Shown: piece after piece, positions 49,302 to 58,189 of the stretch
Layout of the letters: the number at the start of each line of letters is the position of its first letter
Position numbering within the stretch: the first letter of the stretch is position 1
The notes under the pieces: generated by a model
The model's database searches: none
The model's input: only the letters and a program-made list of their open reading frames with translations
What the model was told of the DNA's origin: nothing
Position numbers and translations under genes: made by a program
NCBI RefSeq assembly: GCF_008831285.2
Contig: NC_045149.1
Location: 20,413,035 to 20,477,034, forward strand
Origin: Nymphaea colorata
Taxonomy: Eukaryota > Streptophyta > Magnoliopsida > Nymphaeales > Nymphaeaceae
Reading direction: 5' to 3'
DNA length: 64,000 bases

Positions 49302-49767
49302 GAGGGCCCTTCGATGGACATGATATTTCCTGCAGCCATGTAAATAAAATTCAAAATTTTGAAAAATTTTCTTGCCCATCAAACCTGGGATGAAAAAGGT
49401 GAACATTGGGTTGGTTTTCAGAAAGTTTTTTCTGAAAATTTATTTTCATCTCAAATGGGTGGAAAAAAAATTTCAGGATGAAAAAAATTGCCGTTGGATT
49501 CTCAAGCAATGTTTAATCCAATTATTTTATTTTTTCTTCTTTCATTCTTATCAAACCGAGAAATTTATTTCCCTAAACATAAACCCAAAATGTTTAATCC
49601 AATTATTTTATTTTTTCTTCTTTCACTCTTATCAAACAAACCCAAGTACAACAAACACAAAGAGGTTTTGGAAATCTAAATTTTGTTTTCATTTTTTCAA
49701 TTCTTGAAATAAGTTTATAAAAACTTCTTTCCAACTCCATATTTTGAATGCATCAAACGGCCCTAGA
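49302..49767. mobile_element. MITE present in one duplicate only
   Basis: GAGGGCCCTTCGATGG at the left and CATCAAACGGCCCTAG at the right form ~15-bp imperfect inverted repeats. The matching place in duplicate copy A (about 45885-45925) has the same flanks (TTTCTTTTCTTT and GGTGCACCGG) with about 30 bp between them instead of about 465. Inside, a segment starting AATGTTTAATCC is repeated 81 bp apart (49508 and 49589). Confidence 0.65.
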
Positions 49768-51732
49768 GGTGCACCGGCATAGGTCAGTTACTTTTAGCTA
49801 CCCGAGCATCATGCCAGTAAAAGTGCTGTATCTATTGTGAAAGTTAATTTTTGCTGAACGTCAATAAAAGTATCAACGACACTACTTTCATTGGAGTTTA
49901 TAATAAAGTGTCAGTAAAATCTTTATTGACGTTTTTTCTCGCTTCACTAAAAATCCCTTTTTGCCTAACATGTTTCCTGTTAACCATCGAACGTGCTCTT
50001 AGTAATCCAATATATTGACATTTCTGCATGAACGGCGGTTTAAGGAGACAAACACGTGGGCTTCCAAGTATTACCATGCAGTTTATTTTAATGAATATAT
50101 TCAGAGATCAAGAAAATAAGAAAAAGGGAAATTGAATAGATGCTTTTTGATATGATCATGAGTATTGAAAGCAACAGGTTTTACTTGCCCTCAAAGTACA
50201 TTGGTTATGGATTAAGGGTGGGTTAATGGTGCACAAAGTAGCATGTCTTTAGTTTGATGGTAAAATAAAGACTGTAGTAATGTCCATGATTTCGTCTGAA
50301 AGTAGTCTTCTTAGAATTGCAACCCAGAAGAAAGAAATTGAATGTGTAGAAAGAGACAACACAACCATCAGTTTGACATCAAGATGAGAAGTTGTGAGCA
50401 AAGAAGATGGTGCTCGTCTACTTGAACATTTGGTGCATGGAAACAAAAAGAGAGGGAAGTCAACGGATTATGTTTGATTCCCATATATCCTTAAATGTAT
50501 CTATACATTCATATATTTATTTGGGTTTGAACTTAGATTCAAATGAAATTGAAGAAAAGTTATATCTGAATTTGAATTCTAAGTCCGATTTCACAATTTG
50601 AATCTGATTTTTTCATACATATACTTGTTTAATTCTGAATTTTGAAACAAATCTAGCTTATTTTCAAAATATATGGGTATGATATATAGGATATTGATTT
50701 AAAACTGAATCCAAGCCGAATCTCAATTCATTCTGATATCATTTCTTAAATTTGAATCTGATCTGATTTCTTAATGAGATGTTCAATTTTTTCTTTTTTT
50801 GTATCCAACTTTATTAACCGTTCGGTCGAATCCAAATCAGTATACAATCACCGCTTTTCCCGGCCCATTTGGAAAAATGCTGGAGAAAGATTAGGTCCGC
50901 CGGTTGAACCGCATGGATCTTGCCCACTGCTTATTACATAGATGGCAGATGATTCTGGCCAGATCTTTGTCGAACTTGATTTAGGTAACCAAGCACTCTC
51001 AATTACAGCGCGCCGTGGCGACTCAATTAACTATGCTTTATTTGAGTTACAGTCAACTTCTTGAACAACAAAATGAAACCAAAAGGCACCCCAACAAGAA
51101 GATGAAAAACACTACACGAGACGGAAGACAGCCAATAACATCAAACCGGAGAGATGGACCAGGCAGAAGATGTGTCTACGCTGTAGCTCAAGGTCGTCTT
51201 GGTCACTTCACAGGGATGATAGTTGTGATGATGCACAGAAGAACTAACCCTGCTGCCCACTTTCGCTTCATGCTCCATGTCACTCTGAAAGCTTCATTCT
51301 TTTGGCCTAAAGCCATGTGTCATCGGTCAACCATTTGCCAAAACGGAAAAATGAAGAACACTAGCCATCGTCAGATTATGAAATTACCTAGAAGAAACAA
51401 TTCACTTTATTATATATGTATATATATAGTTGTCAAATAATGTGTACGTACATATCATGCTTCAGCAAGGTTTAAGTGACTAACAAAAATGAGATCGATC
51501 ATCACTATTCATTAATATTTAGTTGGTGCGGATTGTACTTCTGTTCTAACAAAAATTAAAAACGAAAAATCATGTGCTTTTTTATTTCGAAGCTTTTTCG
51601 GTTTTATTGAGTCAGTGGTATTTGTCTTGATTAAATCAATTGTCAAATTATATTTCGAAGAACAGTTTAAATAAGAAAAGATCATATAAAATCACAGAGA
51701 ACACTTGGTATCTCATTGAGATATCAAACACG

Positions 51733-51734
<2 letters not shown>

Positions 51735-51799
<65 letters not shown>
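51735..51799. repeat. (TA)n microsatellite
   Basis: An alternating TA tract of about 65 bp in the intron before the last exon of LTPG copy 5. Open frames of alternating Tyr-Ile across it are artefacts. Confidence 0.9.
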
Positions 51800-51801
<2 letters not shown>

Positions 51802-52020
51802 TCAGGAAATATATACCCAAATCGAAATCCAACTACTGATCAGATATGAATCTTCTCATCACATCTATTCACGTGAATTTGGATTGGATTATAACAAGCA
51901 ATAGCAGAAAAAGTCAGCTTATATGTATGTTAGAGTATTTCATCAGTTTGATGCTTGTTCCGTTTGATCAGATTTTGCGTTTTTGTATAGGAAAATTTCG
52001 TGAACATCTCAAAGAGAGAG

Positions 52021-52175
52021 AGAGAGTACTTGAACTTGAATTTGTTGGTGACGAGCGGGGAGGCTTCGAAGCTGCAGATGCAAAACCAGCAAGAACATAT
52101 ATATATGTGAGAGAGAAAGAAAGAGGAAGTAACATTAACATAAGCCCAACAAAGTGTTGAACCTGGAAGAACGAC

Positions 52176-52209
<34 letters not shown>

Positions 52210-52425
52210 TTGAACTTGAATTTGTTGGTGATGACGGGGGGGCTTCAGAACCTGCAGGTGCAAAACCAACAAGGACATGTGAGAGAGAGAAAGAGAGGGA
52301 AATAACATTAACACAAGCCAAACAAAGTGTTGAACATGAAGAACGATTAGAGAGAGAGTGTGTGTGTGTCTGTGTACTTGAATTTGTTGGGGGGAGGGCG
52401 GAGGTTCTGAAGCTTCAGCTGAAAA
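52021..52425 (-). repeat. Tandem array of three linker mini-exon units
   Basis: Three copies of a ~165-180-bp unit each hold a Ser/Pro mini-exon, its TTTTGCA(T/C)CTGCAG-type acceptor, a GTAC donor and a following (CT)n tract. The exons are 52030-52071 (42 nt), 52210-52251 (42 nt) and, nearest exon 1, about 52374-52414. The last is 41 nt by the same rules and would shift the frame if spliced in, so it looks decayed. Flanking text such as CAACAAAGTGTTGAAC repeats with the same period, showing that the exon was duplicated together with intron sequence. Confidence 0.75.
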
Positions 52426-52768
52426 ATCAACAAGTTGATGTCAGTTGATAGAGGGATCTAGAGAGAGAGTGTGTGAGAGTTGAAGGAAGCATTTCATGAA
52501 TTTAATTACCACTGGAGCAGATGCTGGTATCGAGTGTGACGTTGCAGTTGCGTTCAATAAGTTGGATGTCCTCCTTGGTGGCGTTCTCTTCCCTTATGAC
52601 GGTGCAGAAGCAGGTCACGCCCGCCACCAGCGTCCTCACGGCGTTGCAGCATTCCTCCGCCGTCGCCGTCTCCCCGTTGCAAGGATCCAGATATGCTGTA
52701 CAATTCTTATCCGAGCTTGGTCCACTGCTCTGCCCCCTCACCCCTCCCAAATTAATACTGCTCAGTCC

Positions 52769-53004
52769 TGTTGGAAAGATCTCAACTGATAAACTTTCCA
52801 TAACAAAAATCTTGGTATCACAACAGTTTTGGTTCATCTTTATCAAGAGCTTGATCCAATCCCTACAAGATCTCTCTTATCTCATTGAGAGGCTTACCCA
52901 AAACTGTGTAACGTCAACTATAAATATGTTGGCCTGTCATGAATACAAAGTGTGATATTTTCTTCTTCTCTTTCTTTCTGTTCCTCACTTTCACAAGTTT
53001 ATCA
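52769..53004 (+). repeat. 5' LTR of the copia element
   Basis: This 236-bp repeat begins TGTTGGAAAGATC and ends TTTATCA. TATAAATAT at 52919-52927 is the likely core promoter of the element. It differs from the 3' LTR only within GGCTTACCC (GGTTTACAC in the 3' copy). Confidence 0.97.
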
Positions 53005-53016
53005 TGGTATCAGAGC
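53005..53016 (+). other. Primer-binding site (initiator tRNA-Met)
   Basis: TGGTATCAGAGC directly follows the 5' LTR and is the 12-nt complement of the plant initiator tRNA-Met 3' end, the usual primer of copia reverse transcription. Confidence 0.92.
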
Positions 53017-53424
53017 ACCTCTTCAATCGGGTGCCCCAATCGATCCTTATTATGGTAGGCCGGATGTCATCAGGGTTGAGTCCGCTCTCCTCTGATTAAT
53101 GCCGTTATCTTGTGCTTGCTGGTGCTGGCACAGAGAGACCCGTTGGGAACAGCGATGGTGTTCAGATAGTCAGCATGGCCAGTAAGAGTACACCTGAAAT
53201 TGGAGACAACGGATGGTAACAATTTCCCCTCTTCTTCTTAGTGCTTGCTCTTCATTGCAACTCCTACCCTGTGGTTCTTTTATTTGCTTCTTTGTATTGT
53301 ACTCGCCCTGATCAATGGCCAAGGGGCTAGCCGGTGCCTTCATTGCCATATCCATCTTGGTTGAGGACGATATTCCTTGAATGCCATATTTTTCCTAATC
53401 AGACCATTTAAATCAAGGGAGAAA

Positions 53425-56400
53425 ATGGCAGAAGGAAGACACGGAACAGAAAAAAAATTACACGCTTCTTATGCTAACGAGTTTGATAGCTCAAGTCCAT
53501 ATTATATCCATCATTCAGATGGACCAGGTACTGCTCTTGTATCTCATCCTTTGACTGGAGAAAACTATACTATGTGGCGCAAGGCTATGATGATGGCCCT
53601 TAGTGCCAAAAACAAGCTTGGCTTTGTGGATGGGTCACTCTCCAAGCCTGAGAGCCCTGCACCTCTCAAATTCACGTGGGAGCGATGCAACAATCTTGTC
53701 CAGTCATGGATCTTGAACTCGATCCATAAAGACTTGACTGTTAGTGTGATCCATGCAACATCGGCAGCAGAAGTTTGGAGGGACCTTGAGGCCAGATTCA
53801 CCCAAACAAATGGACCTCGCATATACCAAATACAACAACAAATCATAAATTGCAGGCAACACCAATCTTCCATTCCAGCTTACTACACCAAGATGAAGGG
53901 CTTGTGGGACGAATTAGCATTATTATATATGGATGTTCTTAATTGTTCTTGTGGGTCCGTGAAAACTATTGCAGATCTCCGCCAACAGGACCACCTTATG
54001 CAATTTCTAATGGGACTCAATGATAGTTATGCAGCTGTTAGGAGTCAACTCTTATTAATGGATCCTCTTTCAACCGTTGCCAAGGCGTACTCTCTTCTCA
54101 TCCAAGAAGAAAAACAAAGAGACGTTAATATTATTCAAAATGATCAAAGGACTTCTATTCTTGCTGCTCAGTCCCATGATGGAGACAAATATAATCAAAT
54201 CAAGGAGAAGGGAAGACTTCGACTAAAATGTGAGCATTGCGGGAAACTCGGCCACATCAAGGCAAGGTGTTATTTCCTCGTTGGTTTTCCTAACAAGTCG
54301 GGTTCTTCCATTGCATCAACAAGGCCAAAGGTGAACGCCACGAGGTCTCCTGCTACTGAACAATCCCAAACTCAGCTATTTCAAAAATTTCTTGAGTTCA
54401 TGGAAAACTCAAGCCGAGGTACCAATGACCCCAAAGTAAATCTTTCAGGTAAGCTCCCACCATTCATTTCTTGTACCACAACCAGTCAATCATGGATTCT
54501 TGACACCGGTGCAACACACCACATCACCAATGTCTTATCTAATCTTGACCAACCCATAATCATAGATCATCCACCAATCAGTCTACCCGATGGCTCTAAA
54601 ACTGCTGTCTCACATGTAGGAGATGTGATTATTTCCCCCACCATTACTCTAAAAAATGTTTTATATGTCCCAACATTTCATTTCAATCTCATCTCCATAC
54701 CTAAGCTTTGTAGTGACTCAAAATGTGATGCAAAGTTTAATGAAAACTTTTGCTTGTTGCAGGACCGTCACTCGACGACTACGATTGGAACGGGTAAACT
54801 GAAAAATGGTTTGTACGTCCTCAATAAAGAAAGAGTTGCTGTTAGTACAACCATAACCAAACCTATACATTGGCATCTCAGACTTGGGCATGCTTCTAAT
54901 CCCAAACTTCTTATGTTATCTCGATTGAAACTCATTGATTCTTATATGTCATTTGATAATTGTGATACTTGCTTTGTTGCTAAAAGTACTAGACTTCCAT
55001 TTCCAACTAGTTCAATCTCTACTCATGCACCTTTTGAATTGATTCACTGTGATGTTTGGGGAGGCTACCAGACACCTTCATTAAGTGGCGCACATTATTT
55101 CTTAACTATAGTAGACGATTTTTCTCGATCTACATGGGTTTATCTTATGAGACACAAATCTGAAGTTTTTTGCATGATTAGAAATTTTGTCACACTTATA
55201 GAAAATCAATTTCAAAGAAAAATTAAACTTATTAGGAGTGACAATGGGACAGAATTTTTTTCTCAAGATATGCAAAATTTTCTTCATGAAAAAGGAATTG
55301 ATCGTCAACATAGTTGTGTTGCGACACCACAACAAAATGGAGTAGTTGAACGCAAGCATAGAGATCTTTTAAACATGGCGCGATCCCTTCTTTTTCAAGC
55401 AAATTTGCCCATCAAATTTTGGGGAGAATGCATTACTACAGCAGCTTATTTGATAAATAGGTTGCCCACCGATGCACTTCACAATAAAACACCTTATGAA
55501 ATCTTGTTCCAAAAAGCCCCCAATTACAAACACTTACGTGTGTTTGGATGTCTATGCTATGCCCATAATATTTACAAAAAGCATAAATTTGATATGCGTG
55601 CAAGAAGATGTATCTTCCTTGGATATCCATATGGACAAGCGGCATATCAAGTTTATGATCTTGAAAACAATGTTTTGTTCACAAGTAGGGATGTTCGTTT
55701 TTGTGAAAACTATTTTCCCTACAAAAGTGAGAATATTACTAATGGAGATGAAATAGTAGTGCTTCCCTTACCATTCAGTGATCAAATCTTAGGCGAACAT
55801 GAGCTCTTTCCACATCCAACCCAACACCAAGATCCCATTCCTGATTTACAAACAAATCATGACCACCACAATATTCAACCTAGTGATGAACTAGGCAACC
55901 AAACCCAAGATACTAGTAACCCCGACACCACCAATGATCCCATCCAACTCCGTAGGTCTTCCCGCCCAAGCCATATGCCCAATCACCTTAAGGACTACAA
56001 GTGTTTTTCTGCCCTACCCGTTTCCAACAAGTTGTTAACAAGTGATGGTTCGACAACACCAAAAGGTACACGTTATCCAATTGCATCATATATTAATGTC
56101 TCAAATTTCAGCTCTCATTATCAATGTTTCATGACTACCCTACTTGAGCAACATGAGCATTCATCCTTTAGCCAAGCTATGCAGGACCCAAAGTGGCGAG
56201 AAGCCATGCGTGCTGAAATTGATGCATTGCAAGACAACCAGACTTGGACGGTCACCAAGCTACCTCCCGACAAAACCCCCATCGGTTGCAAATGGGTGTT
56301 TAAGATCAAATACCAATCTGATGGATCAGTTGAGAGATATAAGGCTCGTCTTGTTGCCAAAGGATACACTCAGACTGAAGGTGTTGATTATAATGAAACC

Positions 56401-57693
56401 TTTGCCCCCGTTGCCAAAATTTCTACCATCCGCTGTTTGCTCGCCCTTGCAGCCATTAAAAAGTGGCATCTATTTCAGGTTGATGTTAATAATGCATTTC
56501 TTCATGGCGACTTAGTAGAAGAAGTATATATGCACTTGCCACCTGGGTTCACTCGACAAGGGGAGAAAGATATGGTATGTCGATTGAACAAATCCATTTA
56601 TGGACTTAAACAATCGTCTCGAAATTGGTTCTCTAAATTGACAACATTTCTGACAAATTTGGGGTTTTCCCAATCAAAGGCAGATTACTCCTTATTTTCC
56701 AAAACCACGACTAGAGGAAGCATCTTTCTAGTAATCTATGTAGATGATATAATTATTGCAGGTGACGACTTAGTGGGAATCAAGAATCTCAAATTTGTGA
56801 TGAATGAAAAATTCAAGTTAAAAGACTTGGGCAAGCTTAGATACATGCTCGGCATTGAAGTCGCAAGATCTGAAAAAGGGATATTTTTATCTCAAAAAAA
56901 ATATCTCCTCAATATTTTACATGAAACAGGCTATATGGGAGCAAAACCACATGACTCTCCTATGGAACAGCACTTGAAGCTTGATAATGAAGAAGGAGAG
57001 GTCCTCAAAGAAGCCAGTCAATACAGAAAAATCATTGGTAAGCTCATATATTTGACTATAACTAGACCTGATATCGTACATACAGTACATATATTAAGTC
57101 AATTTATGAGCAAACCTCGCGTCCCGCATAGAGAAGCAATGAATCGTCTTCTAAAGTACCTAAAGGGAACTGCAGGCTATGGGGTATTATTGTCTTCAGA
57201 AGGTCCCATTCAACTTAAGGCATATTGTGATTCAGATTGGGCATCATGTCCCATGACTCGAAGATCTACAAGTGGATATTGCACTATGATCGGCAACAGT
57301 CTCATTACGTGGAAAACAAAAAAACAAACAACAGTTTCTAGGTCTTCCGCTGAAGCTGAATACCGATCCATGGCACTTACAACATGTGAACTCATATGGC
57401 TTAAAGCGCTTTTACAAGATTTTGGGATATTTCACACACAGCCGATCACTTTATTTTGTGATAATCAAGCCGCAATGCACATAGCAGCCAATCCTGTGTT
57501 TCATGAGCGGACCAAGCATATTGAAATTGACTGCCATATTGTCAGAGATAAAATTCTAAGTGGAGAGATTCAAACTCAGTTTGTGCCTTCATCTCAGCAA
57601 GTTGCAGATGTGTTCACTAAGTCACTAGGACGAGAAGTGTTCCAAACATTAAGAAGCAAGTTGGCACTCTTCAATCCAGGAACGCCAACTTGA
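53425..57693 (+). CDS. Copia gag-pol polyprotein
   Basis: A single uninterrupted frame of 1422 residues. I use the ATG at 53425 (context AAAATGGC), 16 codons inside the longest frame. In order it has: a copia-type Gag domain (HPLTGENYTMWRKAMMMAL, about residues 41-59); a zinc knuckle CX2CX4HX4C from C269; an aspartic protease with DTGATHH at D360; the integrase HHCC zinc module (H482/H484 region, C513, C516); and the integrase core triad D543, D606 and E642 with the canonical 35-residue spacing. The reverse transcriptase follows with YVDD at 1105-1108, then RNase H beginning at D1269 with SSAEAEYRS and LFCDNQAA. All catalytic residues are present and there is no frameshift between gag and pol, as is usual for plant copia. 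The frame ends seven bases before the 3' LTR. The copia lineage is not assigned. Confidence 0.96.
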   Translation: MAEGRHGTEKKLHASYANEFDSSSPYYIHHSDGPGTALVSHPLTGENYTMWRKAMMMALSAKNKLGFVDGSLSKPESPAPLKFTWERCNNLVQSWILNSIHKDLTVSVIHATSAAEVWRDLEARFTQTNGPRIYQIQQQIINCRQHQSSIPAYYTKMKGLWDELALLYMDVLNCSCGSVKTIADLRQQDHLMQFLMGLNDSYAAVRSQLLLMDPLSTVAKAYSLLIQEEKQRDVNIIQNDQRTSILAAQSHDGDKYNQIKEKGRLRLKCEHCGKLGHIKARCYFLVGFPNKSGSSIASTRPKVNATRSPATEQSQTQLFQKFLEFMENSSRGTNDPKVNLSGKLPPFISCTTTSQSWILDTGATHHITNVLSNLDQPIIIDHPPISLPDGSKTAVSHVGDVIISPTITLKNVLYVPTFHFNLISIPKLCSDSKCDAKFNENFCLLQDRHSTTTIGTGKLKNGLYVLNKERVAVSTTITKPIHWHLRLGHASNPKLLMLSRLKLIDSYMSFDNCDTCFVAKSTRLPFPTSSISTHAPFELIHCDVWGGYQTPSLSGAHYFLTIVDDFSRSTWVYLMRHKSEVFCMIRNFVTLIENQFQRKIKLIRSDNGTEFFSQDMQNFLHEKGIDRQHSCVATPQQNGVVERKHRDLLNMARSLLFQANLPIKFWGECITTAAYLINRLPTDALHNKTPYEILFQKAPNYKHLRVFGCLCYAHNIYKKHKFDMRARRCIFLGYPYGQAAYQVYDLENNVLFTSRDVRFCENYFPYKSENITNGDEIVVLPLPFSDQILGEHELFPHPTQHQDPIPDLQTNHDHHNIQPSDELGNQTQDTSNPDTTNDPIQLRRSSRPSHMPNHLKDYKCFSALPVSNKLLTSDGSTTPKGTRYPIASYINVSNFSSHYQCFMTTLLEQHEHSSFSQAMQDPKWREAMRAEIDALQDNQTWTVTKLPPDKTPIGCKWVFKIKYQSDGSVERYKARLVAKGYTQTEGVDYNETFAPVAKISTIRCLLALAAIKKWHLFQVDVNNAFLHGDLVEEVYMHLPPGFTRQGEKDMVCRLNKSIYGLKQSSRNWFSKLTTFLTNLGFSQSKADYSLFSKTTTRGSIFLVIYVDDIIIAGDDLVGIKNLKFVMNEKFKLKDLGKLRYMLGIEVARSEKGIFLSQKKYLLNILHETGYMGAKPHDSPMEQHLKLDNEEGEVLKEASQYRKIIGKLIYLTITRPDIVHTVHILSQFMSKPRVPHREAMNRLLKYLKGTAGYGVLLSSEGPIQLKAYCDSDWASCPMTRRSTSGYCTMIGNSLITWKTKKQTTVSRSSAEAEYRSMALTTCELIWLKALLQDFGIFHTQPITLFCDNQAAMHIAANPVFHERTKHIEIDCHIVRDKILSGEIQTQFVPSSQQVADVFTKSLGREVFQTLRSKLALFNPGTPT

Positions 57694-57700
57694 AGGGGAG
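57694..57700 (+). other. Polypurine tract
   Basis: AGGGGAG lies between the gag-pol stop codon and the 3' LTR, where plus-strand synthesis is primed. Confidence 0.85.
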
Positions 57701-57936
57701 TGTTGGAAAGATCTCAACTGATAAACTTTCCATAACAAAAATCTTGGTATCACAACAGTTTTGGTTCATCTTTATCAAGAGCTTGATCCAATCCCTACAA
57801 GATCTCTCTTATCTCATTGAGAGGTTTACACAAAACTGTGTAACGTCAACTATAAATATGTTGGCCTGTCATGAATACAAAGTGTGATATTTTCTTCTTC
57901 TCTTTCTTTCTGTTCCTCACTTTCACAAGTTTATCA
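57701..57936 (+). repeat. 3' LTR of the copia element
   Basis: A 236-bp copy of the 5' LTR with two substitutions. It is followed directly by the target duplication AGTCC and then by the displaced signal-peptide codons of the host LTPG gene. Confidence 0.97.
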
Positions 57937-58069
57937 AGTCCTACCAAGATCGCCACCACCACCACCATGATTACCCTTCTTCCTCTACTTCCCTCCATCG
58001 CCACCATCCCTCTCCCTCTCCCTCTCTGAAATTGCTGTGATCACACCTCCTCTTCCTTTGTTTTGTTTG

Positions 58070-58077
58070 CTTTTATA
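58070..58077 (-). promoter_or_regulatory. TATA box of the disrupted LTPG copy 5
   Basis: TATAAAAG on the - strand lies 72-79 bp upstream of the ATG at 57998, in the same context as the TATA box of LTPG copy 4. The promoter therefore looks intact although the gene is split. Confidence 0.68.
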
Positions 58078-58189
58078 GACAGAAAAACGATAGTGTGACC
58101 GAGTTTTCCCTCTCTCTTTTCGAAGCGACGACCTCAATGGAGGGAGATAGTTTAATAGAAAGCATGCCTCTTTGAGTACGTTGAAGATC

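Larger units (their letters stand above)
46640..50260. repeat. Segmental duplication, copy B (LTPG gene missing)
   Basis: This copy joins the equivalents of 42660-43240 and 45150-46500 almost directly at about 47525, so the part that would hold an LTPG gene has been lost here. Two later insertions interrupt it: a hAT-type element at 48141-48456 and a MITE at 49302-49767. No intact gene was found. The LTPG-bearing block resumes at about 50870. Confidence 0.65.
52769..57936 (+). mobile_element. Full-length Ty1/copia LTR retrotransposon (5168 bp)
   Basis: The element is complete and in the + orientation. It has 236-bp LTRs with TG...CA ends and a primer-binding site complementary to initiator tRNA-Met directly after the 5' LTR. 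It also has one long gag-pol frame and a purine tract directly before the 3' LTR. Target duplications AGTCC are identical on both sides (52764-52768 and 57937-57941). The domain order protease-integrase-RT-RNase H places it in copia (Pseudoviridae-type), not gypsy. The two LTRs differ at two sites. It has the parts needed for autonomous transposition; whether it is expressed is unknown. It sits antisense in the first exon of LTPG copy 5. Confidence 0.97.
51203..57998 (-). pseudogene. LTPG-like gene (cluster copy 5) split by a copia retrotransposon
   Basis: The gene is read on the - strand. The start of exon 1, from the ATG at 57998 to 57937, codes the first 20 residues of a signal peptide. 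The copia element then interrupts it. The rest of exon 1, 52763-52510, codes the end of the signal peptide and the eight-cysteine fold (AYLDPC, EECCNAV, VTCFCTV). Linker mini-exons of 42 nt lie at 52210-52251 (SEAPPSSPTNSSS) and 52030-52071 (KPPRSSPTNSSS). The last exon, 51203-51306, codes a hydrophobic GPI-type tail (KWAAGLVLLCIITTIIP). All introns are phase 1. Ignoring the element and one copy of its target duplication, the frame is open throughout (504 nt), so the insertion is the only clear defect. Transcription would have to read through about 5.2 kb of antisense retrotransposon, so a normal product is unlikely. Copy 4 at 43704-44649 is its closest relative. Confidence 0.85.

Noticed and set aside
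51640-51904. Frames of alternating Tyr-Ile
   Set aside because: They are translations of a (TA)n microsatellite; similar ones at 22.6, 22.8 and 42.5 kb were rejected for the same reason.
52502-52846. Independent 114-residue gene starting in the LTR
   Set aside because: The first residues are antisense LTR sequence; the cysteine domain is the interrupted exon of LTPG copy 5. It is kept only as a low-interest fusion note.
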